Shown: piece after piece, positions 46,739-56,091 of the stretch
Layout: the number at the start of each line of letters is the position of its first letter
Numbering within the stretch: the stretch's first letter is position 1
Source of the DNA: an uncultured Clostridia bacterium
Lineage (GTDB): Bacteria > Bacillota > Clostridia > Christensenellales > UBA1242
Assembly (NCBI GenBank): GCA_934757845.1
Contig: CAKVLQ010000001.1
Span: forward strand, 1 to 64,000
Reading direction: 5' to 3'
DNA: 64,000 nt
Notes under the pieces: model-generated
The model's input: the letters and a program-made list of their open reading frames with translations, nothing else
Database searches by the model: none
What the model was told of the DNA's origin: nothing
Made by a program: the position numbers and the translations under genes

Positions 46739-49700
46739 ATGCTTGAAAAACCAAAAGTAAAAAAAGTAAACTATGGAAAAGCTGTTAGATACAGTTTTGC
46801 CAAAGTAGATGAAAAGGCACAGCTTCCTTATCTTCTACAAATTCAAAAAGACCCTTATAAAGAGTTTTTAACTAATGGTATCAAGGAGGTTTTGGAAGAA
46901 GTTTCTCCAATAGTTGACTATTCAGACAAAGCCGAATTGTATTTTTTGGAACATAGGTTAGAACCTGCAAAACATGATGAAGACTATTGCCGAAAAAGCA
47001 GGCTTTCATACACTATGCCATTAAAAGTTAAAGCGCGTCTTGTTATTAAAGAAACTGGCGAAGTTATTGAACAAGAAGTTTATTTGGGCGATATTCCTGT
47101 TATGAGTGATGAGGGATATTTTATTGCAAATGGTGTTGAAAAGGTTGTTATCAGCCAAATTGTTAAATCACCATCTGTATATTTTTCTAGCGAATTTGAC
47201 AAAACAGGAAAACAAATAATTGAAGCAAATTTGTTTAGTCCAAGAGGAACAAGACTTTCAATAGAACTTGGAAATGCTGAAACACTAAAATTTATTATTA
47301 ATGCGTCAAGCAAAGTTAGTGCTGGCGTGTTCTTGAAGGCTTGTGGGCTTTCAAAAGACGAAATTTGCAAAATTTTTGATAACAATCAACTTATTCTTAA
47401 CACTCTTGAAAAAGAGCCACAAGAAACTGAAGAAGATTGTTTGATTGAAATTGCAAAGAAAACTCGTCCTGCCGAAGTTCCAAGTGCAGAAGCAACAAGA
47501 CAATATTTGCATGATACATTTTTTAGCAATGCTTATTATAACTTTGCTCGTGTTGGAAGATACAAATATAACAAAAAATTGGGTCTAGCAGGCAGAATTG
47601 CTGGATTTGTGTCTGTTAATGATATTATTGTTAATGACGAAGTTGTTGTTTCAAAAGGCGAAATAATTTCAAAAGAAGTTGCCTTTAAAATTCAAGACAG
47701 CGGAATTAATGAAGTTTATATTTATAACGAAGGCAAACCACACAAAATTATTGGCAATGCTCGTGTTAAACTTTCAAATGTTTTTCCTTGCATTGAAGAA
47801 GATTTGGGAATTAACGAACTTGTTTACTATCCACTTTTAAAACAAATTCTTGCCGAAAACAAAACAAAAGAAAAACGAATGGCTGCAATTAAAGCAAATG
47901 CAAAAGAATTAATCACAACTCACTTAACTCTTGAAGATTTGCTTGCAACAATCAGTTATATTATTGACCTAACACAAGGTCTTGGCAATGTTGATAATAT
48001 TGACCATTTGGAAAACCGAAGAATTGCAACCGTTGGCGAACTTATGTGCAACGAATTTAGAAAAGGTGTTAACAAACTTAAAGACAATGTTCGAGAAAGT
48101 ATGCAAGCACATGACCTTTCTGAAATGACACCTAACACTTTGGTTGCTGCAAGATTTGTTAACAAATTTATTAAAGACTTTATTTCTTCAAGCCAATTAT
48201 GTCAATTTGCAGAAGATTTTAATCCTGTAACAACCTTAACCAACAAGCGTAGAATTTCAGCAGTAGGTCCTGGCGGAATTAAAAAAGAGCGTGCAGGTGC
48301 TGAAGTGCGTGACGTTCACTATTCTCATTATGGAAGAATTTGTGCTATTGAAACCCCAGAAGGTAATGGTATTGGTTTGATTAACGGTCTAGCCGCTTAT
48401 GCAAAAATAAATGAATATGGCTTTATTGAAACTGGATATAGAAAAGTTGATAAAGAAACTGGTTGTGTTGGAAACGATATAACATATATGATGGCTGGCG
48501 AAGAAGAAAAATATTATATTTGCCAAGCAGTTGAACCAACTGACGAAAACGGAAAACTTTTAAACGACAAAGTTCTTTGCCGTAAAAAAGGAATATTGTA
48601 TGAATTAAAACCTACTCAAGTTGACTATATGGATATTTCTCCTCGTCAATTTATATCAGCAATCACTTCATTAATTCCGTTCCTAGAAAACGATGATACA
48701 GTTCGTGCACTTACTGGTTCAAATATGCAACGACAAGCAGTTCCACTTTTAAGAGCCGATAGCCCAATAGTTGCAACAGGTATTGAACACAAAATTGCTG
48801 TTGACAGCGGTGCGATGGTTATTTGTGCTGATGATGGCGTTGTTAGTTATGCTGACGGAAATAAAATTGTTGTTAAACAAAACAACGGAACAAACAAAGA
48901 ATATATTTTAAAGAAATTTAGAAAAACAAACAAAGAAACTTGCTATAACCAAAAACCAATCGTAAAACATGGCGACATGGTTAAAAAGGGCGATGTTTTG
49001 GCTGATGGTTTTTCAACTCAAAATGGTGAACTTGCTCTTGGAAAAAATGTTACAATCGCATTTATGAACTGGGAAGGTTATAACTATGAAGATGCAATTT
49101 TGATTAGTGAAAAACTTGTTAAAGAAGATACTTTCACTTCTATTGCATTAAAAGAAGAAGAATGTGCTTGCCGAAGCACAAAACTTGGTGATGAAGAAAT
49201 TACTCGTGATATTCCAAATGTTTCTGAAGAAATGTTAAGAAACTTGGACGAAAATGGTATTGTTCGTGTTGGAAGTGAAGTTAGAAGCGGTGATTACCTT
49301 GTTGGAAAAGTTACTCCAAAAGGTGAAACTGAACTTACACCAGAAGAAAGATTGCTTCGTGCAATTTTTGGAGAGAAAGCACGTGAAGTTAGAGATAACA
49401 GTTTGAAAGTTCCACATGGAAGTGGCGGAATTGTTGTTGATGTTCAAGTATTCTCACGAAAAAACAAAGACGAACTTGACCCAGGTGTTAACACTCTTGT
49501 AAAAGTGTTTATTGCAAAAAAACGAAAAATTTCTGTGGGCGATAAAATGGCAGGTCGTCACGGAAACAAAGGTGTTGTTTCTCGTGTTCTTCCAGAAGCA
49601 GATATGCCATTTATGGCAAATGGTCAACCAGTTGACATCGTTCTTAACCCACTAGGTGTTCCTTCGCGTATGAATATCGGGCAGGTTTTGGAAGTTCATC

Positions 49701-50425
49701 TTGGTTTAATTGCCAAAACTCTTGGCTGGAAAGTTGCAACTCCAAACTTTAACGGAGCAACTGAAAGAGATATTCAAGAAATGCTTGTTGAAAATAAATT
49801 GCCAGAAGACGGAAAATTCCAACTTTATGACGGCAGAACAGGCGAAGCATTTGAAAACAAAGTTACTGTTGGAACAATGTATATGATAAAACTTGAACAC
49901 ATGAGTGAAACCAAAGTTCACGCAAGAAGTATTGGAAGTTATGCAATGATAACTCGTCAACCACTTGGCGGAAAAGCAATGTTTGGTGGACAAAGATTTG
50001 GGGAAATGGAAGTTTGGGCACTAGAAGCCTATGGTGCAAGTCATTTGCTTCAAGAAATGTTAACCGTAAAATCAGATGATTATATTGGAAGAACAAAAAC
50101 TTATGAAGCGATTGTTAAAGGTGAGCCAATTCCTGAACCAGGAATTCCAGAAGGCTTTAAAGTTTTGGTTAAAGAACTTCAATCTATTGGTCTTGATGTT
50201 AAAATCTTAACTGAAAATAATAAAGAAATTAATGTTAATGATATTGCTCCAAGCGACAGTTCTATGAGCGTTCAAAAGAATGTTGAAGAAGAATTGAAAG
50301 AACTTGACATTGACGAAGATGTGTTTAACTTATCTTCTCTTGAAGAAGGTGAACAAAACGCCGAAGAATCGCAAGACGAGTTTGATGAATCAAGTTTGTT
50401 TGACGATTTTGATGACGAAGAATAA
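46739..50425 (+). CDS. rpoB: DNA-directed RNA polymerase beta subunit
   Basis: 1228 residues, normal Firmicute length. Landmarks: LPYLLQIQKDPYKEFL at the N-terminus, the rifampicin region (SSSQLCQFAEDFN to TNKRRISAVGPGG), ERAGAEVRDVHYSHYGRICAIETPEG, NWEGYNYEDAILISE, KMAGRHGNKGVVSRV and a C-terminal GEMEVWALEAYGASHLL. It forms one jaw and much of the active-site cleft of RNA polymerase. The rifampicin cluster departs from the near-universal sequence at several positions (see findings). The C-terminal 50 residues form an acidic tail. AAGGAG is 12 bases before the ATG. rplJ and rplL, which usually precede rpoB, are absent; a giant lipoprotein gene is there instead. rpoC follows after 39 bases. 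Confidence 0.98.
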   Translation: MLEKPKVKKVNYGKAVRYSFAKVDEKAQLPYLLQIQKDPYKEFLTNGIKEVLEEVSPIVDYSDKAELYFLEHRLEPAKHDEDYCRKSRLSYTMPLKVKARLVIKETGEVIEQEVYLGDIPVMSDEGYFIANGVEKVVISQIVKSPSVYFSSEFDKTGKQIIEANLFSPRGTRLSIELGNAETLKFIINASSKVSAGVFLKACGLSKDEICKIFDNNQLILNTLEKEPQETEEDCLIEIAKKTRPAEVPSAEATRQYLHDTFFSNAYYNFARVGRYKYNKKLGLAGRIAGFVSVNDIIVNDEVVVSKGEIISKEVAFKIQDSGINEVYIYNEGKPHKIIGNARVKLSNVFPCIEEDLGINELVYYPLLKQILAENKTKEKRMAAIKANAKELITTHLTLEDLLATISYIIDLTQGLGNVDNIDHLENRRIATVGELMCNEFRKGVNKLKDNVRESMQAHDLSEMTPNTLVAARFVNKFIKDFISSSQLCQFAEDFNPVTTLTNKRRISAVGPGGIKKERAGAEVRDVHYSHYGRICAIETPEGNGIGLINGLAAYAKINEYGFIETGYRKVDKETGCVGNDITYMMAGEEEKYYICQAVEPTDENGKLLNDKVLCRKKGILYELKPTQVDYMDISPRQFISAITSLIPFLENDDTVRALTGSNMQRQAVPLLRADSPIVATGIEHKIAVDSGAMVICADDGVVSYADGNKIVVKQNNGTNKEYILKKFRKTNKETCYNQKPIVKHGDMVKKGDVLADGFSTQNGELALGKNVTIAFMNWEGYNYEDAILISEKLVKEDTFTSIALKEEECACRSTKLGDEEITRDIPNVSEEMLRNLDENGIVRVGSEVRSGDYLVGKVTPKGETELTPEERLLRAIFGEKAREVRDNSLKVPHGSGGIVVDVQVFSRKNKDELDPGVNTLVKVFIAKKRKISVGDKMAGRHGNKGVVSRVLPEADMPFMANGQPVDIVLNPLGVPSRMNIGQVLEVHLGLIAKTLGWKVATPNFNGATERDIQEMLVENKLPEDGKFQLYDGRTGEAFENKVTVGTMYMIKLEHMSETKVHARSIGSYAMITRQPLGGKAMFGGQRFGEMEVWALEAYGASHLLQEMLTVKSDDYIGRTKTYEAIVKGEPIPEPGIPEGFKVLVKELQSIGLDVKILTENNKEINVNDIAPSDSSMSVQKNVEEELKELDIDEDVFNLSSLEEGEQNAEESQDEFDESSLFDDFDDEE

Positions 50426-50464
50426 TATACACCACAAAAAAATTTATTAAGAGGTAATAATTAA

Positions 50465-53400
50465 ATGTTTGAATTAAGCAACTTTTATGCAATGAAAATT
50501 GGTCTTGCTTCACCAGAAAAGATAAGAGAATGGTCTTATGGTGAAGTTACAAAAAGTGAAACCATAAATTATAGAACACAAAAACCAGAACGAGATGGGC
50601 TTTTTTGTGAAAGAATTTTTGGACCACGAAAAGACTATGAATGTCATTGCGGAAAATATAAAAGAATAAGATATAAAGGCGTTATTTGTGATAAATGTGG
50701 TGTAGAAGTTACTGTAAGTTCAGTAAGGCGTGAAAGAATGGGTCATATTGAACTTGCAACACCAGTTTCTCACATTTGGTTCTTTAAAATAAATCCTTCA
50801 AAAATTGGACAATGCCTTGATATTAGCACAAAAAATTTGGAAGCAGTGCTATATTATGTTAATTATATTGTAATTGACCCAGGCAACACCGATTTTGAGA
50901 AAAAACAAGTTATTAACGACCGTGAATATCGTGACGCTATTGAAAAATTTGGTGCAGGAAGTTTTAAGGCTGGCATGGGTGCAGAAGCAATTAAAACTTT
51001 GCTTAAAGAAATTAATCTTGAAGAAGAATGCCGAATTTTGAAAGCCGAAATGGAAAATTCAAAAGGTCAAAAACGATTAAAAATAATTAAAAGATATGAA
51101 ATTATGGAAAGTTTCCTTGAAAGTGGAAACCGTCCAGAATGGATGATATTAGATTGCATTCCAGTTTTGCCACCAGATTTAAGACCAATGGTTCAACTTG
51201 ATGGCGGAAGATTTGCGTCAACAGACCTTAACGATTTGTATAGACGAGTTATCAACCGTAATTTAAGACTTAAAAAACTTTTGGAAATTGGTGCTCCTGA
51301 TGTTATTGTTAGAAACGAAAAAAGAATGCTTCAAGAAGCAGTTGATGCTTTGTTTGATAACGGAAAACGAGGAAAACCAGTTACTGGCGGAAGCAAAAAC
51401 CGAGAACTTAAATCTATCACTTCAAGTTTGAAAGGAAAACAAGGTCGTTTCCGTTTGAACTTGTTAGGAAAACGTGTTGACTATTCAGGTCGTGCAGTTA
51501 TTATTATTGGACCAGAACTAAAAATTTATCAATGCGGACTTCCAAAACACATGGCTCTTGAATTGTTTAAGCCTTTCATTATGAAACGACTTATCGATAT
51601 GAACCAAACTTATAATATTAAAAGTGCAAAAAGAATGGTAGACCGTGAAAAACCTATCGTTTGGGACGTTTTGGACGAAGTTATCAAAGACCACCCAGTT
51701 TTGTTAAACCGTGCTCCAACACTACACAAACTTTCTATTCAAGCATTTGAACCAGTGCTTGTTGAAGGAAATGCTATTAAACTTCACCCACTTGTTTGTG
51801 CGGGATTTAACGCCGACTTCGATGGTGACCAAATGGCAGTTCACGTTCCATTAAGTGCTGAAGCGTGTGCAGAAGCAAGATTCTTGATGCTTGCATCAAA
51901 CAATATCGTAAAACCAAGTGATGGAAAACCTATTGTTACTCCACAACAAGATATTGTTTTGGGAACTTATTTCTTAACAATGCTTAACCCAAATGCAAAA
52001 GGTGCAAACAAAACTTTTATCAGCGAAGACGAAGCAATTATGGCTTATAGCCTTGGATATTTGAACATTCAAGCCCCAATTTTTGTTAGAAGAAGTGGTG
52101 AACTTAATGGCAAAAAATATTCAAAACTAATTCCAACTTCTGTTGGTAAAATTATTTTGAACAATGTTATTCCACAAGATTTGGGATATGTTGACCGAAC
52201 CGACCCTGAACAATTTTTGGATTATGAAATTAACCACAAAATTGTTAAAAATGCAGATGGAACAATAACAAAATCAAATTTAATGGTTGGAAAAGACCAA
52301 CTTGGTGAAATTGTTGGTAAAGTTTATGCAAAACATGGAACAACTCCAACAGCCAAATTCCTTGATGATATTAAAGCACTTGGATATAAATATTCAACAT
52401 TAAGTGGAATTACCATGAACTTGTTTGATATGAATATCCCAGCCGAAAGACAAACAATTATTGATGAAACTCAAAAATTGGTTGACCAAAACGAAAAAAT
52501 GTATAATCGTGGCTTAATCACATTAAATGAAAAAGTTAACAAAAACATTGATTTGTGGGCAAAAGCAACAGAAGATGTTTCTCTTGCTGTTAGAAAAAAT
52601 TTGGGAGAATTTAACCCACTTAACATTATTGCAACATCAAAAGCCCGTATGAGCCCAGACCAGTTGAAACAAGTTTGCGGAATGCGTGGAATTTTGGCAG
52701 CGGTTGGTGGTGCTAAAATTGAAATTCCAATTAGGTCTAACTATCGTTTGGGTCTAAAACCATTTGAATACTTCATGAGTTCTCGTGGTGGACGAAAAGG
52801 TCTTGCCGACGTTGCACTTAAAACAGCAGATGCGGGATATTTGACAAGAAAACTTGTTGATGTTTCTCAAAGCGTTATTGTTAATGAAGAAGATTGTTTC
52901 AAATCTAATGGTGAAAAAATTAAAGGTGCAGTTGTTTCTGCAATTACTATTGACGACACATTGGTTACAACTCTTAAAAAACGAATTGTTGGCCGTGTTG
53001 CTGTTAATGATATTATCAATCCAAACACACAAGAAGTTATTGTTAAATCAAATGAAATGATAACTGATGCACAGGCAGACGAAATTGAAGCGTGTGGAAT
53101 CAAAGCCGTTGAAATCCGAACTGTTTTAACTTGCCGATGCAAAAATGGTGTTTGTGCAAAATGTTATGGAAAAGACATGAGCAGTTCAAAACTTATTGGT
53201 GTTGGTGAAGCTGTTGGTATTATTGCCGCTCAATCAGTTGGTGAACCAGGAACACAGTTAACCATGAAAAACTTCCACACAGGTGGTGTTGCAACAACAA
53301 CCGATATCACAAGAGGTCTTCCTCGTGTTGAAGAATTGTTTGAAGCAAAAAAACCAAAAGGAATGGCCACTCTTGCCGAAGTTGCAGGAAAAGTTACTGT

Positions 53401-54103
53401 TAACAAAGTTGACAAACTTGACGAAGTTGTTGTTCATTCAAACGAAGGTGATGTTTCTTATCTTCTTCCTTATGGAAGCGTTGTTAAAGTTAAAACTGGC
53501 GACAGTGTAGTTCCAGGAACTCCATTAAGTGCTGGTTCTATCTATCCTAACGACATTTTAAGAACACAAGGTGTTAAAGCCGTTCAAGATTATTTGATAA
53601 GTCAAATCCTTTATGCTTATGCAAACAACAGCGTTGATATTAACACAAAACATTTGGAAGTTATAATCAGACAAATGTTAAGACGTGTTATGATTGAAGA
53701 ACAAGGTGACACACAATTCCTTCCAAGTTCTTATGTTGACATTTTTGCTTATGAAGATGCAAACAATGAAATTTTGAAACAAGGCAAAGTTCCAGCAAGT
53801 GCAAAACGAACACTTCTTGGAATTACAAAAGCCGCCTTAAACTCTGAAAGTTTCTTGTCTGCTGCATCGTTCCAAGAAACCCCTATGGTTTTGACAGAAG
53901 CAGCAATCAAAGGCAAAGTTGACACACTTCAAGGCTTGAAAGAAAATGTTATTATCGGAAAACTTATTCCAGCAGGAACAGGCAATTTCAATCATATAAA
54001 TGTTTATCCAAAACTAAACAATGAAGCCCAAAATTTTGGTTTAGAAACTACTCAAAGTGATGAAACCGAAATCAGTGAAACTGAAGGGTCAAGTGAAGAA
54101 TAA
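50465..54103 (+). CDS. rpoC: DNA-directed RNA polymerase beta' subunit
   Basis: 1212 residues. The N-terminal zinc site uses Cys60, Cys62, Cys75 and Cys78 (CHCG...CDKC). The catalytic loop NADFDGDQM at 449-457 supplies Asp451, Asp453 and Asp455 for the active-site magnesium. The second zinc cluster is in [14 protein letters not shown], followed by [21 protein letters not shown], the trigger-loop neighbourhood. The end is Glu/Ser-rich. It is co-transcribed with rpoB; AGAGG lies upstream of the ATG. No large insertion of the Gram-negative type is present. Confidence 0.98.
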   Translation: MFELSNFYAMKIGLASPEKIREWSYGEVTKSETINYRTQKPERDGLFCERIFGPRKDYECHCGKYKRIRYKGVICDKCGVEVTVSSVRRERMGHIELATPVSHIWFFKINPSKIGQCLDISTKNLEAVLYYVNYIVIDPGNTDFEKKQVINDREYRDAIEKFGAGSFKAGMGAEAIKTLLKEINLEEECRILKAEMENSKGQKRLKIIKRYEIMESFLESGNRPEWMILDCIPVLPPDLRPMVQLDGGRFASTDLNDLYRRVINRNLRLKKLLEIGAPDVIVRNEKRMLQEAVDALFDNGKRGKPVTGGSKNRELKSITSSLKGKQGRFRLNLLGKRVDYSGRAVIIIGPELKIYQCGLPKHMALELFKPFIMKRLIDMNQTYNIKSAKRMVDREKPIVWDVLDEVIKDHPVLLNRAPTLHKLSIQAFEPVLVEGNAIKLHPLVCAGFNADFDGDQMAVHVPLSAEACAEARFLMLASNNIVKPSDGKPIVTPQQDIVLGTYFLTMLNPNAKGANKTFISEDEAIMAYSLGYLNIQAPIFVRRSGELNGKKYSKLIPTSVGKIILNNVIPQDLGYVDRTDPEQFLDYEINHKIVKNADGTITKSNLMVGKDQLGEIVGKVYAKHGTTPTAKFLDDIKALGYKYSTLSGITMNLFDMNIPAERQTIIDETQKLVDQNEKMYNRGLITLNEKVNKNIDLWAKATEDVSLAVRKNLGEFNPLNIIATSKARMSPDQLKQVCGMRGILAAVGGAKIEIPIRSNYRLGLKPFEYFMSSRGGRKGLADVALKTADAGYLTRKLVDVSQSVIVNEEDCFKSNGEKIKGAVVSAITIDDTLVTTLKKRIVGRVAVNDIINPNTQEVIVKSNEMITDAQADEIEACGIKAVEIRTVLTCRCKNGVCAKCYGKDMSSSKLIGVGEAVGIIAAQSVGEPGTQLTMKNFHTGGVATTTDITRGLPRVEELFEAKKPKGMATLAEVAGKVTVNKVDKLDEVVVHSNEGDVSYLLPYGSVVKVKTGDSVVPGTPLSAGSIYPNDILRTQGVKAVQDYLISQILYAYANNSVDINTKHLEVIIRQMLRRVMIEEQGDTQFLPSSYVDIFAYEDANNEILKQGKVPASAKRTLLGITKAALNSESFLSAASFQETPMVLTEAAIKGKVDTLQGLKENVIIGKLIPAGTGNFNHINVYPKLNNEAQNFGLETTQSDETEISETEGSSEE

Positions 54104-54107
54104 TATT

Positions 54108-54142
54108 AAAAAGCGTTTAAACTTTTGTTTAAGCGTTTTTTT
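54108..54142 (+). terminator. Terminator of rpoBC
   Basis: Stem of about 14 pairs including two G-T pairs, TTTT loop (54123-54126), T-run after 54136. Confidence 0.85.
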
Positions 54143-54274
54143 GTGAAAAACAAGATAAAAGTTGAAAAAAATGAATTAAAATTGTGATTTAATAATAGAA
54201 AAAGAAATAAAAATAAAAAATTGTTCACCCAAAATTAAAAATAAATAAAACTAAAAAAAATTTAAAAAAGGGTA

Positions 54275-54303
54275 TAGACAAACTTTAAATTTTGTGGTAA
54301 TAT
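54275..54303 (+). promoter_or_regulatory. Promoter of the first paralogue of the unknown pair
   Basis: TAGACA (54275-54280), 17-base spacer, TAATAT (54298-54303). An AAAAAGGGTAT stretch overlaps the upstream edge of the -35 and is repeated before the second paralogue. Confidence 0.6.
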
Positions 54304-54324
54304 ATTAATGTTTAAGGAGTTAAT

Positions 54325-54789
54325 ATGATTAAAGAACAAAAAAAATTAGAAGAAATTATGTATTTATCTTTAATTGGTAAATTTGAAAATGTTATTTTGT
54401 TTGGAGATAATAAACATTTTTGCTTTACAAGCCAATATAACAACAAATTTTCAATGAAACCAACTTTTGTTACAAACGAAAAAATTGCAAGTGATAATGT
54501 TGCTCTTTTAAGACTAAAAGCATTTGAAAAGAAAATTTTTAATCCAGAATATTTTGAAAGCATTGTTAAAGCAACAAAAGAAAAACCAAACTATGGCAAA
54601 CGAATAAAATTGTTTCTTGAAAATTTGAACAAGCAAGACTTAACAACAAGATATGAAACAAGGCTTTATTATGAAACAAACTTGCTTCATTTGTTTAACA
54701 ATCAAATTATTGATGTTGATTCATATCACTTGGCAAAAGAATTTGGCGCAAGTCAAATTAAAGGCAAACAAGTTGAACTTCAAAAATAA
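54325..54789 (+). CDS. Unknown protein, first of a tandem paralogous pair
   Basis: 154 residues, soluble and basic. It opens with MIKEQKKLEEIMYLSLIGKFE, aligns with the next gene (MIKGERKLEELIYFSLISNFE), and shares the later ALLRLKAFEKKIF and FGKRIKLFLENL-type segments. A beta-rich middle (VILFGDNKHFCFTSQYNN) is flanked by helices. I recognise no known family, no catalytic motif and no signal peptide. AAGGAG is 6 bases before the ATG; it has its own promoter and terminator. It may be a lineage-specific protein. Confidence 0.8.
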   Translation: MIKEQKKLEEIMYLSLIGKFENVILFGDNKHFCFTSQYNNKFSMKPTFVTNEKIASDNVALLRLKAFEKKIFNPEYFESIVKATKEKPNYGKRIKLFLENLNKQDLTTRYETRLYYETNLLHLFNNQIIDVDSYHLAKEFGASQIKGKQVELQK

Positions 54790-54790
54790 T

Positions 54791-54820
54791 AAAAACGAAA
54801 CCTAGTGTTTCGTTTTTTTT
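54791..54820 (+). terminator. Terminator of the first paralogue
   Basis: AAAAACGAAAC (54791-54801) pairs with GTTTCGTTTTT (54807-54817), 5-base loop, T-run. Confidence 0.85.
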
Positions 54821-54972
54821 AATTACCAATATTTAATGTTATTTTTTAACAATTCAAAAAATGTTATTTGAAATGTGGGTTATATTTTTCAAAATTATAA
54901 AATTTAAAAAGCGTTTTAAAGTAGTTTTGATGTATTTATGTTTTGGTATCAAAACTTTTTTTGAAAAGGGTA

Positions 54973-55001
54973 TTTACAAAGCAGTTATTTTGTGTTATTA
55001 T
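54973..55001 (+). promoter_or_regulatory. Promoter of the second paralogue
   Basis: TTTACA (54973-54978), 17-base spacer, TATTAT (54996-55001). The AAAAGGGTAT element before the -35 and a TTTTGTG before the -10 match the first paralogue's promoter. Confidence 0.65.
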
Positions 55002-55023
55002 ATAAGCAATTAAAGGAGATGCC

Positions 55024-55518
55024 ATGATTAAAGGTGAAAGAAAACTTGAAGAATTAATTTATTTTTCTTTAATAAGTAATTTTGAAAGCAAACATATTAA
55101 AGACGGAGTTACTTACATTTCGTTTTGTTCAAAAGTTCAAGAACTTGGATTGAATCAAAACAACAAACCAGTTTGCAAGGTTGATTTAAGACCAATTTAT
55201 TTAACAAGCGATGAAGAAACAAGCCCAAGAGTTTTGGAATTAAGAGTTAAAGCGTTTGAAAATAAGATTTTTGATGAAAATATGAAAGAGGCGATTAATC
55301 AATATCTTAAAAATGAAATTTATTTTTCAAGAAGAATTGCTCTTTATATGAATAATGTTTATTTTAAGAAATCTCAAAAAGAACAAAAACAAGAAATTGA
55401 AAATTTTGCAACTAATTTGTATGGTTTATATAACTTTAACATTATAGACAAACAACAATTTAAACTTTGCAAAAAGTATATGGAAGAATTTGTTGGAAAA
55501 AAAGAATTGGTTTTCTAA
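55024..55518 (+). CDS. Unknown protein, second of a tandem paralogous pair
   Basis: 164 residues. It matches the preceding gene along its length: the N-terminal KLEELIYFSLISNFE, a shared middle (VLELRVKAFENKIFDENM against LLRLKAFEKKIFNPEY), RRIALYMNNVYF against KRIKLFLENLNK, and a C-terminal LYGLYNFNIIDKQQFKLCKKYMEEF against LLHLFNNQIIDVDSYHLAKEF. It has no signal peptide, membrane segment or known motif. AAAGGAG stands 6 bases before the ATG. No terminator was found before the HicB-like gene, but that gene has its own promoter. Confidence 0.8.
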   Translation: MIKGERKLEELIYFSLISNFESKHIKDGVTYISFCSKVQELGLNQNNKPVCKVDLRPIYLTSDEETSPRVLELRVKAFENKIFDENMKEAINQYLKNEIYFSRRIALYMNNVYFKKSQKEQKQEIENFATNLYGLYNFNIIDKQQFKLCKKYMEEFVGKKELVF

Positions 55519-55547
55519 TTAAAATTTTTAAAAATTAACATAATAAT

Positions 55548-55576
55548 TTTACATTTTATATAAAATATGTTAAACT
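55548..55576 (+). promoter_or_regulatory. Promoter of the HicB-like gene
   Basis: TTTACA (55548-55553), 17-base spacer, TAAACT (55571-55576) preceded by TGT, an extended -10. A short inverted repeat AACTAA-TT-TTAGTT overlaps its end. Confidence 0.6.
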
Positions 55577-55597
55577 AATTTTAGTTAGGAGAGAAAT

Positions 55598-55921
55598 ATG
55601 AAACAACAATTCGTTTATCCAGCAGTGCTATATTTTGATGAAGAAAACAATAATTATGCGGTGGCATTTAATGACCTTGACATTTTCACCGAAGGCGACA
55701 CCGTTGAAGATGCTTTTAAAAGTGCCAAAGAATATTTGATTGCTTATCTTGAATGTGCAAATCATATTAATAATGAAATTGAAAACCCAACAAGTTATAT
55801 TGTTGTAAAAAACAGTCATCAAGCCGACATTGTTCTTTTGGTTGACGGAGAACTTGATTTGGATAATCCACAAAGCAAATTTATGCCAGATGATTTGGAT
55901 AGCGATTTGTTTGAAGAATAA
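55598..55921 (+). CDS. HicB-like protein without HicA partner
   Basis: 107 residues. The N-terminal half has the HicB partial RNase-H-like fold: YPAVLYFDEENNNYAVAFNDLDIFTEGDTVEDAFKSAKEYLIAYL, with the D-x-x-x-x-TEGDTxEEA signature. In toxin-antitoxin pairs HicB neutralises the mRNA-cleaving HicA and often carries a C-terminal DNA-binding domain. Here the tail is short and acidic (LDLDNPQSKFMPDDLDSDLFEE), with no DNA-binding domain, and no small HicA-like gene lies on either side. It is therefore a stand-alone HicB-fold protein. AGGAGAG is 6 bases before the ATG; a terminator follows. Confidence 0.85.
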   Translation: MKQQFVYPAVLYFDEENNNYAVAFNDLDIFTEGDTVEDAFKSAKEYLIAYLECANHINNEIENPTSYIVVKNSHQADIVLLVDGELDLDNPQSKFMPDDLDSDLFEE

Positions 55922-55931
55922 ATATATAATT

Positions 55932-55962
55932 AAAAAAGTTGAACAAAGTTCAACTTTTTTTT
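55932..55962 (+). terminator. Terminator of the HicB-like gene
   Basis: 13-bp stem (55932-55944 with 55948-55960), AAA loop, T-run; the A-run also allows termination from the minus strand. Confidence 0.9.
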
Positions 55963-56091
55963 AATTCATTTTTTAAATTTATTAATTATTAACTCTTTTT
56001 ATTTACAAAAACTTATAAATAAATATGCGTGCATATAAATATTATTTTTTAAATTAGAGTTTTGTTTTGTAAATGCTTTTTTAAAAACTTT

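Noticed and set aside
47080..47385. Minus-strand open frame within rpoB
   Set aside because: It is a shadow of rpoB codon bias with no start signal.
55922..56091. HicA-like partner gene next to the HicB-like gene
   Set aside because: The region holds only a terminator and AT-rich sequence; no small basic frame exists on either strand.
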